Source: Lacticaseibacillus suibinensis
Lineage (GTDB): Bacteria > Bacillota > Bacilli > Lactobacillales > Lactobacillaceae
Assembly: GCF_003946175.1 (NCBI RefSeq)
Contig: NZ_RHOK01000005.1
Coordinates: 1 to 64,000 of the forward strand
Direction of reading: 5' to 3'
Length of the DNA: 64,000 nt
Below the pieces are notes generated by a model. It had not been told where the DNA came from and did no database searches. It worked only from the letters and a program-made list of their open reading frames with translations. The translations under genes were made by a program, and so were the position numbers. Positions 18,041 to 25,979 of the stretch are shown here, piece by piece (within the stretch, counting starts at the first letter, position 1; every line of letters begins with the position of its first letter).

Positions 18041-18069
18041 ACTTTAGCAGACTAACAACAGCAATGCAA
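18041..18069 (-). promoter_or_regulatory. ccpA promoter
   Basis: On the minus strand TTGCAT (18064-18069) and TAAAGT (18041-18046) are separated by 17 bp. The ATG is about 50 bp downstream. The -35 overlaps the cre-like site. Confidence 0.5.
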
Positions 18070-18079
18070 GCGTTTTACT
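18065..18079 (-). promoter_or_regulatory. cre-like operator between ccpA and pepQ
   Basis: AGTAAAACGCTTGCA matches the 15-base cre pattern WTGNAANCGNWNNCW except for TG read as GT. It overlaps the ccpA -35 and lies about 64 bp upstream of the pepQ -10. The position predicts repression of ccpA and possibly activation of pepQ; neither is shown. Confidence 0.6.
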
Positions 18080-18142
18080 GAATTTTTCATTGTAATTTTC
18101 ATTACCATTTTTCAGAAAGCCAGTCGCGACACCCCGCTGTGG

Positions 18143-18148
18143 TATACT
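18143..18148 (+). promoter_or_regulatory. -10 element of pepQ
   Basis: TATACT lies 55 bp before the pepQ start. No good -35 is found at 16-18 bp, consistent with a need for an activator, though that is inference. Confidence 0.4.
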
Positions 18149-18202
18149 GGTTCCGCAAGTCATTACTCCCCTGACCGTGGGAGAATTTCAGGAGGAAAGC
18201 TT

Positions 18203-19306
18203 ATGAACGTCCATCTTGAGCAGCTCCAGGCCTGGGTGCAAGCCCAGTCGCTGGATGTCGCTTATATCAGCAATTACACCAATATCAATTATTTCACCGG
18301 CTTTTTCAGTGACCCTGAAGAACGGATCACCGGCCTGTTTGTGTTCCCTGACCAAGACCCCTTCTTGTTCGTTCCGGCCTTGTCCATCGAAGCTGTGAAA
18401 AAAGCCGGCTGGCCATACGGGGTTGCCGGCTACCTCGATCATGAGCAGCCATTTGCCTTGATTGCCGCCGAAATCAAAAAGCGCGTGGCCAATCCCATCA
18501 AATGGGGCATCGAAAAAGACGACCTCGCCGTTTTCAAGTTCGAGGCCATCATGCGGCAGTTCCCGACTGCGACGTTCCCAGCTGACGCCAGCCGCTTCAT
18601 TGAAACCCTACAACTGATCAAGACGCCTGATGAAATTGCCAAAATGGAAGAAGCCGGGCGCCAAGCCGATCGCGCCTTTGCCGCCGGCTTCAAGGCTTTG
18701 CGTGCCGGCATCACCGAACAAGCCGTCGTGGCGGAAATCGAATACGCCATGATGAAGGAAGGCGTCATGCACATGAGCTTTGACACCATTGTGCAGGCCG
18801 GCATCGACGCCGCTGATCCCCATGGCGGCCCAGAAGCCACCGCGGTGCAGCCCGGCGAGTTGGTGCTGTTTGATCTCGGCACGGACAACCACGGCTACAT
18901 GAGCGATGCCACCCGCACGGTTGCCTTCGGTGCTGGCGTTTCGGCCAAAGCCCAAGAAATCCACAAGGTCTGCTTAGAAGCCCAACTCACCGCCCAAGCC
19001 GCGGTGCGGCCTGGGCTGCGGGCTTCTGATCTGGACAAAATTGCCCGTGACATCATCGATAAGGCCGGCTATGGCGAATACTTCAATCACCGCCTGGGTC
19101 ACGGCATCGGCATGTCTACCCACGAATTTCCTTCCATCATGGCAGGCAATGACATGGAATTGAAGCCGGGCATGTGCTTCTCGATTGAACCAGGGATTTA
19201 CATTCCAGGCGTGGCTGGTGTCCGCATCGAAGACTGTGTCCACGTGACCGCCACCGGCTGCGAACCCTTCACGCATACCGCAAAAGACTACACGGTCATT
19301 GATTAA
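18203..19306 (+). CDS. pepQ: Xaa-Pro dipeptidase (prolidase)
   Basis: This 367-aa M24 metallopeptidase cleaves X-Pro dipeptides, the last step in using casein-derived peptides. The two metal-binding aspartates lie in LFDLGTDNHGYMSDATRT, the histidine in HRLGHGIGMSTHEFPS, and the glutamates in SIEPGIYIPG and VRIEDC. The N-terminal creatinase-like domain is complete. It has AGGAGG seven bases before the ATG and a terminator downstream. Confidence 0.95.
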   Translation: MNVHLEQLQAWVQAQSLDVAYISNYTNINYFTGFFSDPEERITGLFVFPDQDPFLFVPALSIEAVKKAGWPYGVAGYLDHEQPFALIAAEIKKRVANPIKWGIEKDDLAVFKFEAIMRQFPTATFPADASRFIETLQLIKTPDEIAKMEEAGRQADRAFAAGFKALRAGITEQAVVAEIEYAMMKEGVMHMSFDTIVQAGIDAADPHGGPEATAVQPGELVLFDLGTDNHGYMSDATRTVAFGAGVSAKAQEIHKVCLEAQLTAQAAVRPGLRASDLDKIARDIIDKAGYGEYFNHRLGHGIGMSTHEFPSIMAGNDMELKPGMCFSIEPGIYIPGVAGVRIEDCVHVTATGCEPFTHTAKDYTVID

Positions 19307-19309
19307 CTT

Positions 19310-19338
19310 TAAGGCGCTGGTTGCGATCAGCGCTTTTT
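19310..19338 (+). terminator. Terminator of pepQ
   Basis: AAGGCGCTG and CAGCGCTT flank an eight-base loop and are followed by TTT. Confidence 0.8.
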
Positions 19339-19704
19339 GTATGCTCGCAAAGATAAGAATGCCTTGGTTTAGGCCTTTTACCATCAGAACTGTGCATACG
19401 TTATTTATTATTTATTCATATGAGTGTATCAAAACCGGGGCAAGACCTGGTTTGACAGGCTTAGATTGCTCAAAAATGAACGATTAGGCATTTCTGTGAG
19501 TCTAAGCAAGCGTGATTTTAAGCCAAAATCGGTGCTAGAAAGCCAAAGTGGAAACCCAAGTGCATCAACGTTCATACTGTCGGCAGTCTACATATGTTCA
19601 CGATTTAAGAACATGAAATATCTCATGTATTTATTATTTGCACATCTAGGGGCTAGCCCATATGATTAAGATGAAAAATAAGAAGAGAAAAGAGGAACAG
19701 AATT
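19339..19704. other. AT-rich intergenic stretch with no supported gene
   Basis: About 365 bases of visibly lower GC than the surroundings. The longest frame (81 codons, plus strand) has no ribosome site and an unusual composition. The only likely signal is TTGCAC, 17 bp, TATGAT at about 19639-19666, a candidate promoter for the small gene at 19705. Confidence 0.5.
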
Positions 19705-19848
19705 ATGCCTGTGTCTGATATCGAACGTGCGATGACCCCACAAATGGGTTTACCAAATGATCTGATGTTAAAGTTGATGCACCAGCACATCGAGCAAGTT
19801 GCCGAACATGCGCGGGTGCGTAAAGAAGCTAAACAGAACAACAAGTAA
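19705..19848 (+). CDS. Small uncharacterised protein (47 aa)
   Basis: The frame encodes MPVSDIERAMTPQMGLPND, a Met/Leu-rich helix MLKLMHQHIEQVAEHARVRK and a basic, Asn-rich end. The ATG follows AGAGGA by about nine bases, a promoter-like pair lies upstream, and a perfect terminator follows the stop by 21 bp. The codon use matches neighbouring genes. I do not recognise a family; it could be a small regulator or a peptide partner. Confidence 0.7.
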   Translation: MPVSDIERAMTPQMGLPNDLMLKLMHQHIEQVAEHARVRKEAKQNNK

Positions 19849-19868
19849 CTTTACCATTAGATAAAACC

Positions 19869-19898
19869 AGCGTTGAGCCGCGGCTCAACGCTATTTTT
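19869..19898 (+). terminator. Terminator of the 47-aa gene
   Basis: AGCGTTGAGC, loop CGC-type and GGCTCAACGCT are followed by ATTTTTG. Confidence 0.85.
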
Positions 19899-19955
19899 GT
19901 GCAAACAAAAAGGAGACAGCAACCGTCCCCTCTTATAGCCATGATGGCTGTTAAA

Positions 19956-19993
19956 GCAGCGTTACGCGCCAAAACCGCCTTTTGTCACAGCCC
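19956..19993. repeat. Family A palindromic repeat, short form (A5)
   Basis: Both conserved ends are joined directly: GCAGCGTTACGCGCCAAAA and CCGCCTTTTGTCACAGCCC. The variable interior hairpin of the long copies (31918, 43361, 61836) is missing. It begins one base after the ytxH stop codon in that gene's direction. Confidence 0.75.
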
Positions 19994-19994
19994 G

Positions 19995-20540
19995 TTATGC
20001 TTCTGGCTTATCCTGATCTGCCCGCGCCGCTTCGTCTGGCACGCTGGGGTCGATGTCGTTGGTGGCGGCATCATCGAAGTCTTCTGCTTCATCATGATCA
20101 GCCGTTGCTTCAGTGGCCACTTCGCCTAAATCATCGGCGGCGGTCTCAGCATCGTCCTTGGCTTGGGCAAAAGCACTCTTGCCATCCAGCACGATATCAT
20201 CGAATTCTTCGCTGGCTGGCACTTCTGGGGCGTCTGTCAGTTCGTCTTTCAAGGCCTGAGTGGCATCATCATAACTGGCCACATCGCCTTCATCGTGTTT
20301 GGCACTGGCCGCACGCTGCTTGAGATCTTCAACCAAGCCTTGCGCGGATTCGCGCCATTCGGCTGTGGCGTCACGGGCGTAATCATAATAGTCAGCAGCC
20401 CGGTCAGACAGATCATCTTTGGTCTTGCTGAATTTTTCCTTCAGCTCATCGCTGGTTTGCGGCGTCAGCAGATAGGTTGCGGCCAACGAACTAGCGGCAC
20501 CCAGTACGAAACCTAACAAGAAATGACTCTTTTTTGCCAT
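19995..20540 (-). CDS. YtxH domain membrane-anchored protein
   Basis: This 181-aa protein has an N-terminal YtxH segment: HFLLGFVLGAASSLAATYLLTPQTSDELKE (about 5-34), one membrane helix followed by the conserved TP..GxE-type turn. The rest is a long, acidic, Ala/Asp-rich helical tail without cysteines, probably extended at the cell envelope or inner face. The family is often induced by envelope or general stress, and the role is not defined. The DUF948 gene starts 12 bp upstream on the same strand, so the two are one operon. AGGAGG precedes the ATG. Confidence 0.85.
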   Translation of the reverse strand: MAKKSHFLLGFVLGAASSLAATYLLTPQTSDELKEKFSKTKDDLSDRAADYYDYARDATAEWRESAQGLVEDLKQRAASAKHDEGDVASYDDATQALKDELTDAPEVPASEEFDDIVLDGKSAFAQAKDDAETAADDLGEVATEATADHDEAEDFDDAATNDIDPSVPDEAARADQDKPEA

Positions 20541-20552
20541 AATGAAAACCTC

Positions 20553-20984
20553 CTATTTTGTGGTTTGCTCATTTTTCTTGGAAAACATAGCGGCGGCTCG
20601 TTGCCCCACCTTGGCGGCGACGGTAACCTTGGCGGAATTCTTGGCGCCAGTCGACACTTTAGCCGCGAGGTTTCGCGTTGAGGTGTTCAAGTCAGAAACA
20701 CTTTCTCCAAGTTCACCGATGGCGGTAAACACGGGATCAATGGCGGCCACCTTACCATTCACGTCGTTGAGCAACGTGTTGGACTTGGTCAGCAGCGCCT
20801 CAATCTCGTTGGTCAACGGTTTGATTTCACCGTTGACCGTAGCGAGCGTTTGGTTAACCTCGGCGACTGTGTTTTTAATTTCCTTGGTGACAGATGATAA
20901 ACGAATGGCAATGATCGCTACGGCTAAGGCAATGATCAAAAACGCCACTGCCGCAATCACCCCAGCAACTTCTGCTCCTGACAT
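20553..20984 (-). CDS. DUF948 domain membrane protein
   Basis: This 143-aa protein has one N-terminal membrane helix (about 6-28, VAGVIAAVAFLIIALAVAIIAIRL). A long coiled region follows, with regular hydrophobic spacing (TLATVNGEIKPLTNEIEALLTKSNTLLNDVNGKVAAID), typical of DUF948. The ATG at 20984 follows AAAGGAGG; a longer frame upstream has no site. DUF948-YtxH pairs are common in Firmicutes and suggest a joint envelope role, otherwise unknown. Confidence 0.87.
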   Translation of the reverse strand: MSGAEVAGVIAAVAFLIIALAVAIIAIRLSSVTKEIKNTVAEVNQTLATVNGEIKPLTNEIEALLTKSNTLLNDVNGKVAAIDPVFTAIGELGESVSDLNTSTRNLAAKVSTGAKNSAKVTVAAKVGQRAAAMFSKKNEQTTK

Positions 20985-21077
20985 GCAACACCCTCCTTTA
21001 ACACCCCACGAAAACGGATGCATATGTATACAACAAGAATATCATCATTACCAAGCCGCGGCAAATTTTTCACGACC

Positions 21078-21821
21078 TTAACGACTCGGTGCGACCAGGT
21101 AGGCCGGATAGGTATAGGCCAGCTGATAGCCTAACTTTTGCGCCAGCGCCAGCGACGTTTTGGTGTGGGCGTCCCAACTCGGATAAAGGCCCCGCCCCAA
21201 GCAGGTCAAAATCAGCTGGGCACTGCAGGCGGTGGCCAGCCCGCGGCGCCGGTAGTCTTCGCGCGTATCGACTTCGATTTCGATCCCGCCAGGATAAGCG
21301 CTGTAAGCACTGGTACCGGCCACTAGTTCACCTTCATGCAGCGCCAATACGCCGCAAGCAAGCGCATTAAATTGGTCAAAATTGCGAAATTGTCGCGTGA
21401 AATCTTCCGCCCATGGGAGCGTCTGACACACATTAAACCAGTGCTGGTTCAGCGCCACCAATTGAACGCCGGCTGGCGGGTCGGCGAGCTGCTGCAGGCG
21501 GCGCGGATCAAAACCGGCCGTTGTTTTCGCCGTCGCATAGCGCTCAAAGCGCCGAACGCGAGTGCCATAGGCAGCGGTAATCACCGGCGCCCAGGCTTCG
21601 GTGCGGGGCACCACAATCTGCGGCTGAAGGGCGGCAATTGAAGTCAACAAGGCGGCATCGGGCTGCCCCGCCAAAAATGCAAAGTCGCCGATCACTGCCG
21701 CCGCGGCTCGCGCCGTACCAATCAGCTGGCCCATGGTGCCGCTTAAGCACGAATAGATGGGCGTTTCTGGCCAGCCGGCAAAAAGCGGCGCGGCTTGCTT
21801 GGGCGTGAGACGATTAGGCAT
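21078..21821 (-). CDS. GNAT family N-acetyltransferase
   Basis: This 247-aa protein has a variable N-terminal half and a C-terminal GNAT acetyl-CoA fold. ALHEGELVAGTSAYSAYPGGIEIEVDTREDYRRRGLATACSAQL spans motif A, with the R-R-x-G-L-A pyrophosphate loop. WDAHTKTSLALAQKLGYQ is the usual end motif. The arrangement matches the GNAT_acetyltran group. The substrate is unknown. The start is the ATG at 21821 after AAAGGAGG. The gene is monocistronic. Confidence 0.85.
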   Translation of the reverse strand: MPNRLTPKQAAPLFAGWPETPIYSCLSGTMGQLIGTARAAAAVIGDFAFLAGQPDAALLTSIAALQPQIVVPRTEAWAPVITAAYGTRVRRFERYATAKTTAGFDPRRLQQLADPPAGVQLVALNQHWFNVCQTLPWAEDFTRQFRNFDQFNALACGVLALHEGELVAGTSAYSAYPGGIEIEVDTREDYRRRGLATACSAQLILTCLGRGLYPSWDAHTKTSLALAQKLGYQLAYTYPAYLVAPSR

Positions 21822-21932
21822 AAGGCCACCTCCTTTCTTGGCAATCATATAGACTTTTTATAAATTCAAGACCAGCGCTAGGCCGGGTTGGTGGATTTTG
21901 TTACACTGATAACAGACTAAGGAGCGATTATA

Positions 21933-22811
21933 TTGAACCCATACATCCTACTGACCACTTTAACTGAGGAACCCAATGCCTGGCGACGCTACTTCGATGC
22001 CATCGATTGGAGCAAGATCATCGATGCCATCGTCAGTACCGTGGTTGAAATTGTTTTGTTCACCGTGCTGTTTCTGGTGATTAACGCCATTGGCAAACGC
22101 CTGATCAATCACGGTTTTCACGCTTACCAAGCGCGCACTGGCGTCTCCAGCACCCGCGCCACCACCATGCACGCTCTCAGCAAAAATGTCCTGGGCTATA
22201 CGGTCTTTTTCTTCTACCTTTATGCGGTGTTGACCGTGCTGGGCGTACCAGTGGGGACTTTGCTGGCTGGCGCTGGGGTGGTCGGCATCGCGTTAGGCCT
22301 CGGCGCCCAAGGCTTTGTCGCTGATGTCGTCACGGGCTTCTTCATTCTATTAGAAGGCCAGATTGACGTCGGCGATGCCGTTACACTTGGCACCATTACC
22401 GGCGTGGTCACCTCAGTGGGGCTGCGGACGACGATTGTGCGTAGCTATGACGGTACCGTGAACTACATTCCTAACCGCAATATTACCATTGTTTCGAATC
22501 TTTCTCGCAGCAACATGCTGGCATTGGTTAAATTGCCGATGCGCCCAGAAGCGGATCTCAAGCATGTGCGCGCGGTGATCGATCAAGTCAACGCCGACCT
22601 CGTCCCGCAAATCAAAGCCATTCGCCAAGGCCCCGATGTCTTGGGGCTGACCGATAACGGTGATGGCACCTTTAGCTACCAGGTCAAGTTCCTCACCGCT
22701 AATGGTGAACAGCTCAACGTGCAGCGCCGGTTTCTCGCCGCTTATGTCAAAGCCTTGCATGATGCTGGCATCGATTTGCCGACACCACCCCTTAATCTAC
22801 GCCAATCCTAA
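21933..22811 (+). CDS. Small-conductance mechanosensitive channel (MscS family)
   Basis: This 292-aa channel protein opens under membrane tension and releases osmolytes. The pore-lining helix is GVPVGTLLAGAGVVGIALGLGAQGFVADVVTGFFILLEGQ, with the Ala/Gly pattern of TM3. The beta domain (VGDAVTLGTITGVVTSVGLRTTIVRSYDG) and cytoplasmic alpha/beta domain follow. The start is TTG after AAGGAG. The DUF368 gene follows within 24 bp, so the two are probably co-transcribed. Confidence 0.92.
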   Translation: MNPYILLTTLTEEPNAWRRYFDAIDWSKIIDAIVSTVVEIVLFTVLFLVINAIGKRLINHGFHAYQARTGVSSTRATTMHALSKNVLGYTVFFFYLYAVLTVLGVPVGTLLAGAGVVGIALGLGAQGFVADVVTGFFILLEGQIDVGDAVTLGTITGVVTSVGLRTTIVRSYDGTVNYIPNRNITIVSNLSRSNMLALVKLPMRPEADLKHVRAVIDQVNADLVPQIKAIRQGPDVLGLTDNGDGTFSYQVKFLTANGEQLNVQRRFLAAYVKALHDAGIDLPTPPLNLRQS

Positions 22812-22835
22812 TCGCGCCCAATAAGGAGACTGACT

Positions 22836-23741
22836 TTGCTAAATCTGATCAAAGGTGCCCTCATCGGTATCGCCCTTGTTATTCCCGGCCTATCCGGCAG
22901 CATTTTTGCGGTGGTGGTCGGGCTGTATGACCGCCTGCTCGCGGCGGTGAACCATTTTCGCGAAGCACCGCGCACCCACTTGCGCCTGCTGGTTCCAGTG
23001 GGGCTGGGCGCGGTGCTGGGAATTTTGCTTTCCACTAAGGCCATTTTGTTGGTCACCGCGAGCTGGCCAATTCCCAGCTACAGCTTTTTTATCGGCTTGG
23101 TGCTGGGAATTGGCCCGTTCATCTACCGCAAAATCACCCAGGTGCCTTTCAAGGGTTGGTATGTGCTCTTGACGGTGCTGGGATTCGCTGCGATTTACGG
23201 TTTAGCTAAGCTCGGTGGTGAGCAGCCTGAGAATCTGATTGCCATCACCCGCCTCAACTCATTGGCTGATGCCGGCACCATGACCTTCGCTGGCGTGTTC
23301 GCCGTCGCACTGATGGCGATTCCGGGCATCTCCGGTTCCATTATGTTAATGGTGATCGACCAATATGGCACTGTGTATAATGCGGTGAGCGCGATTGGGC
23401 CAACGCTACGCGCCTTGTTAGCCGGCAATTGGACCGCTTTTCAGGAGCAGCTGATGACGGTGGCCTTGCTCGGCCCCTTCATGCTGGGCGCCATCGTCGG
23501 GCTGCTGGTCATCGCCAAAGTGATGGAAATGTTGCTCAAGCGCTTCGAAGCGCAAGTGTATTATGCGGTCATCGGCATTGTTTTGGCTGCCGCGTTGATC
23601 CTGGTGGAAACTGGTCTGAAGCCCTATTGGCCGGCCAGCACCGGCATCGGTGTGATCCTCACGGTGGTGGCTGGCGTCGTGCTGGGCGTGTTAGCCACGA
23701 TTTTCTTAGACAAACCCAGCGAGGCGGCAACTGGCGTATAA
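22836..23741 (+). CDS. DUF368 membrane protein (PopT-type undecaprenyl-phosphate carrier)
   Basis: This 301-aa protein has eight or nine hydrophobic segments and the two DUF368 inverted motifs: GALIGIALVIPGLSGSIFAV (N-terminal) and FAVALMAIPGISGSIMLMV (about 155-173), each with the PGxSGS turn. DUF368 proteins such as PopT of Staphylococcus aureus have been shown to return undecaprenyl phosphate to the cytoplasmic face. This one is assigned by family. The start is TTG after AAGGAG. Confidence 0.88.
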   Translation: MLNLIKGALIGIALVIPGLSGSIFAVVVGLYDRLLAAVNHFREAPRTHLRLLVPVGLGAVLGILLSTKAILLVTASWPIPSYSFFIGLVLGIGPFIYRKITQVPFKGWYVLLTVLGFAAIYGLAKLGGEQPENLIAITRLNSLADAGTMTFAGVFAVALMAIPGISGSIMLMVIDQYGTVYNAVSAIGPTLRALLAGNWTAFQEQLMTVALLGPFMLGAIVGLLVIAKVMEMLLKRFEAQVYYAVIGIVLAAALILVETGLKPYWPASTGIGVILTVVAGVVLGVLATIFLDKPSEAATGV

Positions 23742-23771
23742 TACGATTATTCAAACCAAAAGAGGCCAGTC

Positions 23772-24266
23772 ATGCAACCAGAATTTACCTTTGCCACCAA
23801 AGCCGATTTACCGGCGGTGGTCGCCATTTACAATCAAATCATTCCGAGCCGCTTAGCCACTGCCGATCTTGAGCCAGTCACGGTCGCCTCAAGAGCGGCT
23901 TGGTTTGCCGCGTTTGACCCGCACCGCCGGCCGCTGTGGCTGATCAAACAGAATCACGACCTCGCCGGCTGGGTGGGCCTGGAAGACTTTTACGGCCGTC
24001 CGGCATATGGCCATACAGCAGAAATCAGCATCTACATCGATGGCGCTCATCACCACCAAGGCTTAGGCCAGGCGGCACTGGATTATGTGTTCAGCCAGCT
24101 GCCGGTGCTGGGCCTGGATGCCCTTGTCGCCTTTATCTTCGCCCACAACACCCCAAGTCTCGGCTTGTTCACCAAAAACCAGTTTAGCCAGTGGGGCCTG
24201 CTACCAGACGTGGCCTTGATGGATGGCCAGCGCCGCAGCTTAGCGATTATGGGGCGGCGGTTCTAA
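23772..24266 (+). CDS. GNAT family N-acetyltransferase, phosphinothricin acetyltransferase-like
   Basis: This 164-aa enzyme has the Bar/Pat pattern: FATKADLPAVVAIYNQIIPSRLATADLEPV near the start, AEISIYIDGAHHHQGLGQAALDYV (acetyl-CoA loop QGLGQAA) in the middle, and HNTPSLGLFTKNQFSQWGLLPDVALMD at the end. Relatives acetylate phosphinothricin, methionine sulfoximine or other amines; the substrate is not determined. It follows the DUF368 gene by 30 bp and ends at a strong terminator. Confidence 0.85.
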   Translation: MQPEFTFATKADLPAVVAIYNQIIPSRLATADLEPVTVASRAAWFAAFDPHRRPLWLIKQNHDLAGWVGLEDFYGRPAYGHTAEISIYIDGAHHHQGLGQAALDYVFSQLPVLGLDALVAFIFAHNTPSLGLFTKNQFSQWGLLPDVALMDGQRRSLAIMGRRF

Positions 24267-24275
24267 CCTGTCAGC

Positions 24276-24314
24276 AAAACACCAGCCAACTTGATGAAGT
24301 TGGCTGGTGTTTTT
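24276..24314. terminator. Bidirectional terminator between the GNAT gene and cbpB
   Basis: AAAACACCAGCCAACTT, loop GATG and AAGTTGGCTGGTGTTTTT form a stem of about 17 bp between convergent genes. Confidence 0.9.
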
Positions 24315-24324
24315 ACGTCATTCT

Positions 24325-24807
24325 TTAGTTTTTCAATTCCGGGGTCTTCTCAGTTAATGCGTATTCTTTATCAATATTATGGCCGATGTAGTTGATACCT
24401 TTCATCACTTCACGCCGGGTCACAATGCCGGTGAAGGTGCCATCTTTTTGCACGACTGGCAGGAACGCGCTATCGACTAAGGCATGGAGCACTTCTTCGA
24501 TATCATAAGGGTCATCAATGGTGACCACGCCGGTTTCCATCACATCTTTCACGCAATATTGGTCCAGCGGGGCGGCAGTGATGTCATCTAGGCCGAGCAT
24601 TTTGTCGGTGATTTGTGGCAGTGAAATCAAGCCTTTGAAATGATCCTGGTTATCCAGCACGGGAATTTTGGCGTAGCGCACTTTCGTCAGAACCAAAAAC
24701 GCGTGCCGCAGCGAGTTGTCTTCGCTGACGCTGGCAATCATATCGCCAGGAATAAGGAAATGACTGCGGTTTTCCGTCATCATGTTCTCGATCACTTGGT
24801 TTATCAA
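24325..24807 (-). CDS. cbpB: Cyclic-di-AMP-binding CBS protein CbpB
   Basis: This 160-aa protein has two CBS motifs (about 17-75 and 85-145). It shows the family blocks HAFLVLTKVRYAKIPVLDN and AFLPVVQKDGTFTGIVTRREVMKGIN. CbpB (YkuL/DarB) binds c-di-AMP and, when free of it, stimulates the (p)ppGpp synthetase Rel. That partnership is assumed from the family. The start is TTG after AAAGGAG. The gene is monocistronic. Confidence 0.88.
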   Translation of the reverse strand: MINQVIENMMTENRSHFLIPGDMIASVSEDNSLRHAFLVLTKVRYAKIPVLDNQDHFKGLISLPQITDKMLGLDDITAAPLDQYCVKDVMETGVVTIDDPYDIEEVLHALVDSAFLPVVQKDGTFTGIVTRREVMKGINYIGHNIDKEYALTEKTPELKN

Positions 24808-25037
24808 TAAAATCGCTCCTTTTGTCGTACAGCACTATTGTAGCGAATTACCGCGCTGAAAGCACCTTCATGGCCTAGGTTTAGACAGGATTTAACAAAG
24901 TGATGCTCAGCCTCAGCCACCGAAATGCCCACACCGACGCCGTTATTTGTAACCGGTTGCGGTCGCCCGGCGGCACACTTTCATGCCTCTCCCACTGTAT
25001 GTGAAATCGGCTTCAAGGCTTTTCCGCAGGCCTGTTA

Positions 25038-25071
25038 TTTGTGAAGGGCAAATGCTTGCTTCTTTCACAAA
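25038..25071. promoter_or_regulatory. Rex-like inverted half-sites upstream of the aquaporin gene
   Basis: TTTGTGAA (25038-25045) and TTCACAAA (25064-25071) face each other over 18 bp, directly upstream of the aquaporin -35. Each arm equals a Rex half-site, but true Rex operators have about four bases between arms, so the factor is uncertain. The rest of 24808-25159 holds no gene. Confidence 0.4.
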
Positions 25072-25076
25072 GGTTG

Positions 25077-25105
25077 TTTACTATGCCCTTAACCCTTGCT
25101 ACACT
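25077..25105 (+). promoter_or_regulatory. Aquaporin promoter
   Basis: TTTACT (25077-25082) and TACACT (25100-25105) are separated by 17 bp. Confidence 0.5.
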
Positions 25106-25159
25106 GGTAAGCATATGACTGTCCAATTTCAGAAAATAAGGGCAGATGGAGGCGCAATA

Positions 25160-25891
25160 ATGACATACGATCTTTGGACCCGACTCTTTGCTGAGTTCAT
25201 GGGGACCGCGATCATGGTCGCGTTAGGCAACGGTTCAGTCGCCAACGTCGATCTCAAAGGGACAAAAGGTAATGGTTCGGACTGGATGCTGATTGCAGTC
25301 GGTTACGGGGCTGGGGTCATGATCCCAGCCATGATGATTGGCGGGATTTCGGGGAACCACATCAACCCCGCGTTCACGATTGGCTTGGCGGCGGCAGGGT
25401 TATTTCCTTGGAGCGAAGTGCTACCTTACATTATTGCTCAATTTGCTGGGGCCATGTTTGGCCAGCTGTGGGTGGTGGCCGCTTACAAGCCGCATTACGA
25501 CTTGACCACCGACACGCGCCACGTCTTGGGCACGTTCTCAACGATCAACGCCACCAGCAGCAAATTGAACGGCTTTATCAACGAATTCATTGGGTCCTTT
25601 ATTCTTTTCTTCGGTGCGCTGGGCATTACCAAAGCCCCATTCTTCCAGAATAACCTGGGCACTGCGCACATGGCGCTGGGGTTCCTTGTTGCTACCTTGG
25701 TTGCCAGCTTTGGTGGCCCCACCGGCCCGGCCTTGAACCCGGCCCGTGACCTCGGGCCCCGCCTGCTGCATCAGCTGTTGCCGCTGCGGCACAAAGGCAG
25801 CTCTGATTGGGACTATGCTTGGGTGCCTGTGGTGGCACCGATTTTGGCCGCCATCACAGCCATCGTCTTATATAAAGCAGTCTTTCTATAA
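25160..25891 (+). CDS. Aquaglyceroporin family channel (glycerol or lactic acid type)
   Basis: This 243-aa channel protein has six membrane segments and both half-helix motifs: NHINPAFTIG (first NPA) and ALNPARDLGPR (second NPA followed by Asp). The Asp after the second motif marks the glycerol-facilitator branch. In lactobacilli this branch includes GlpF and the lactic acid channels LarD. The ATG at 25160 is used because GGAGG precedes it; the frame extends upstream without a site. A terminator follows. Confidence 0.9.
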   Translation: MTYDLWTRLFAEFMGTAIMVALGNGSVANVDLKGTKGNGSDWMLIAVGYGAGVMIPAMMIGGISGNHINPAFTIGLAAAGLFPWSEVLPYIIAQFAGAMFGQLWVVAAYKPHYDLTTDTRHVLGTFSTINATSSKLNGFINEFIGSFILFFGALGITKAPFFQNNLGTAHMALGFLVATLVASFGGPTGPALNPARDLGPRLLHQLLPLRHKGSSDWDYAWVPVVAPILAAITAIVLYKAVFL

Positions 25892-25901
25892 AGCACAAAC
25901 G

Positions 25902-25932
25902 GCCCTGATGCGCGAAGCTTCAGGGCTTTTTT
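25902..25932 (+). terminator. Terminator of the aquaporin gene
   Basis: GCCCTGA and TCAGGGC flank an 11-base loop and are followed by TTTTTT. Confidence 0.85.
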
Positions 25933-25945
25933 CATGGGGCTAATC

Positions 25946-25976
25946 AAAAAGAAGCCGACGACTTGGTCAGCTTCTT
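25946..25976 (-). terminator. Terminator of the PASTA gene
   Basis: AAGAAGC and GCTTCTT flank the loop; on the minus strand they are followed by a run of five Ts. Confidence 0.65.
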
Positions 25977-25979
25977 GCT

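Noticed and set aside
19424-19669. 81-codon frame in the AT-rich spacer after pepQ
   Set aside because: No ribosome site and irregular composition.
24983-25159. N-terminal extension of the aquaporin gene
   Set aside because: The promoter and ribosome site lie within it and the extension is not hydrophobic or conserved; ATG 25160 is preferred.
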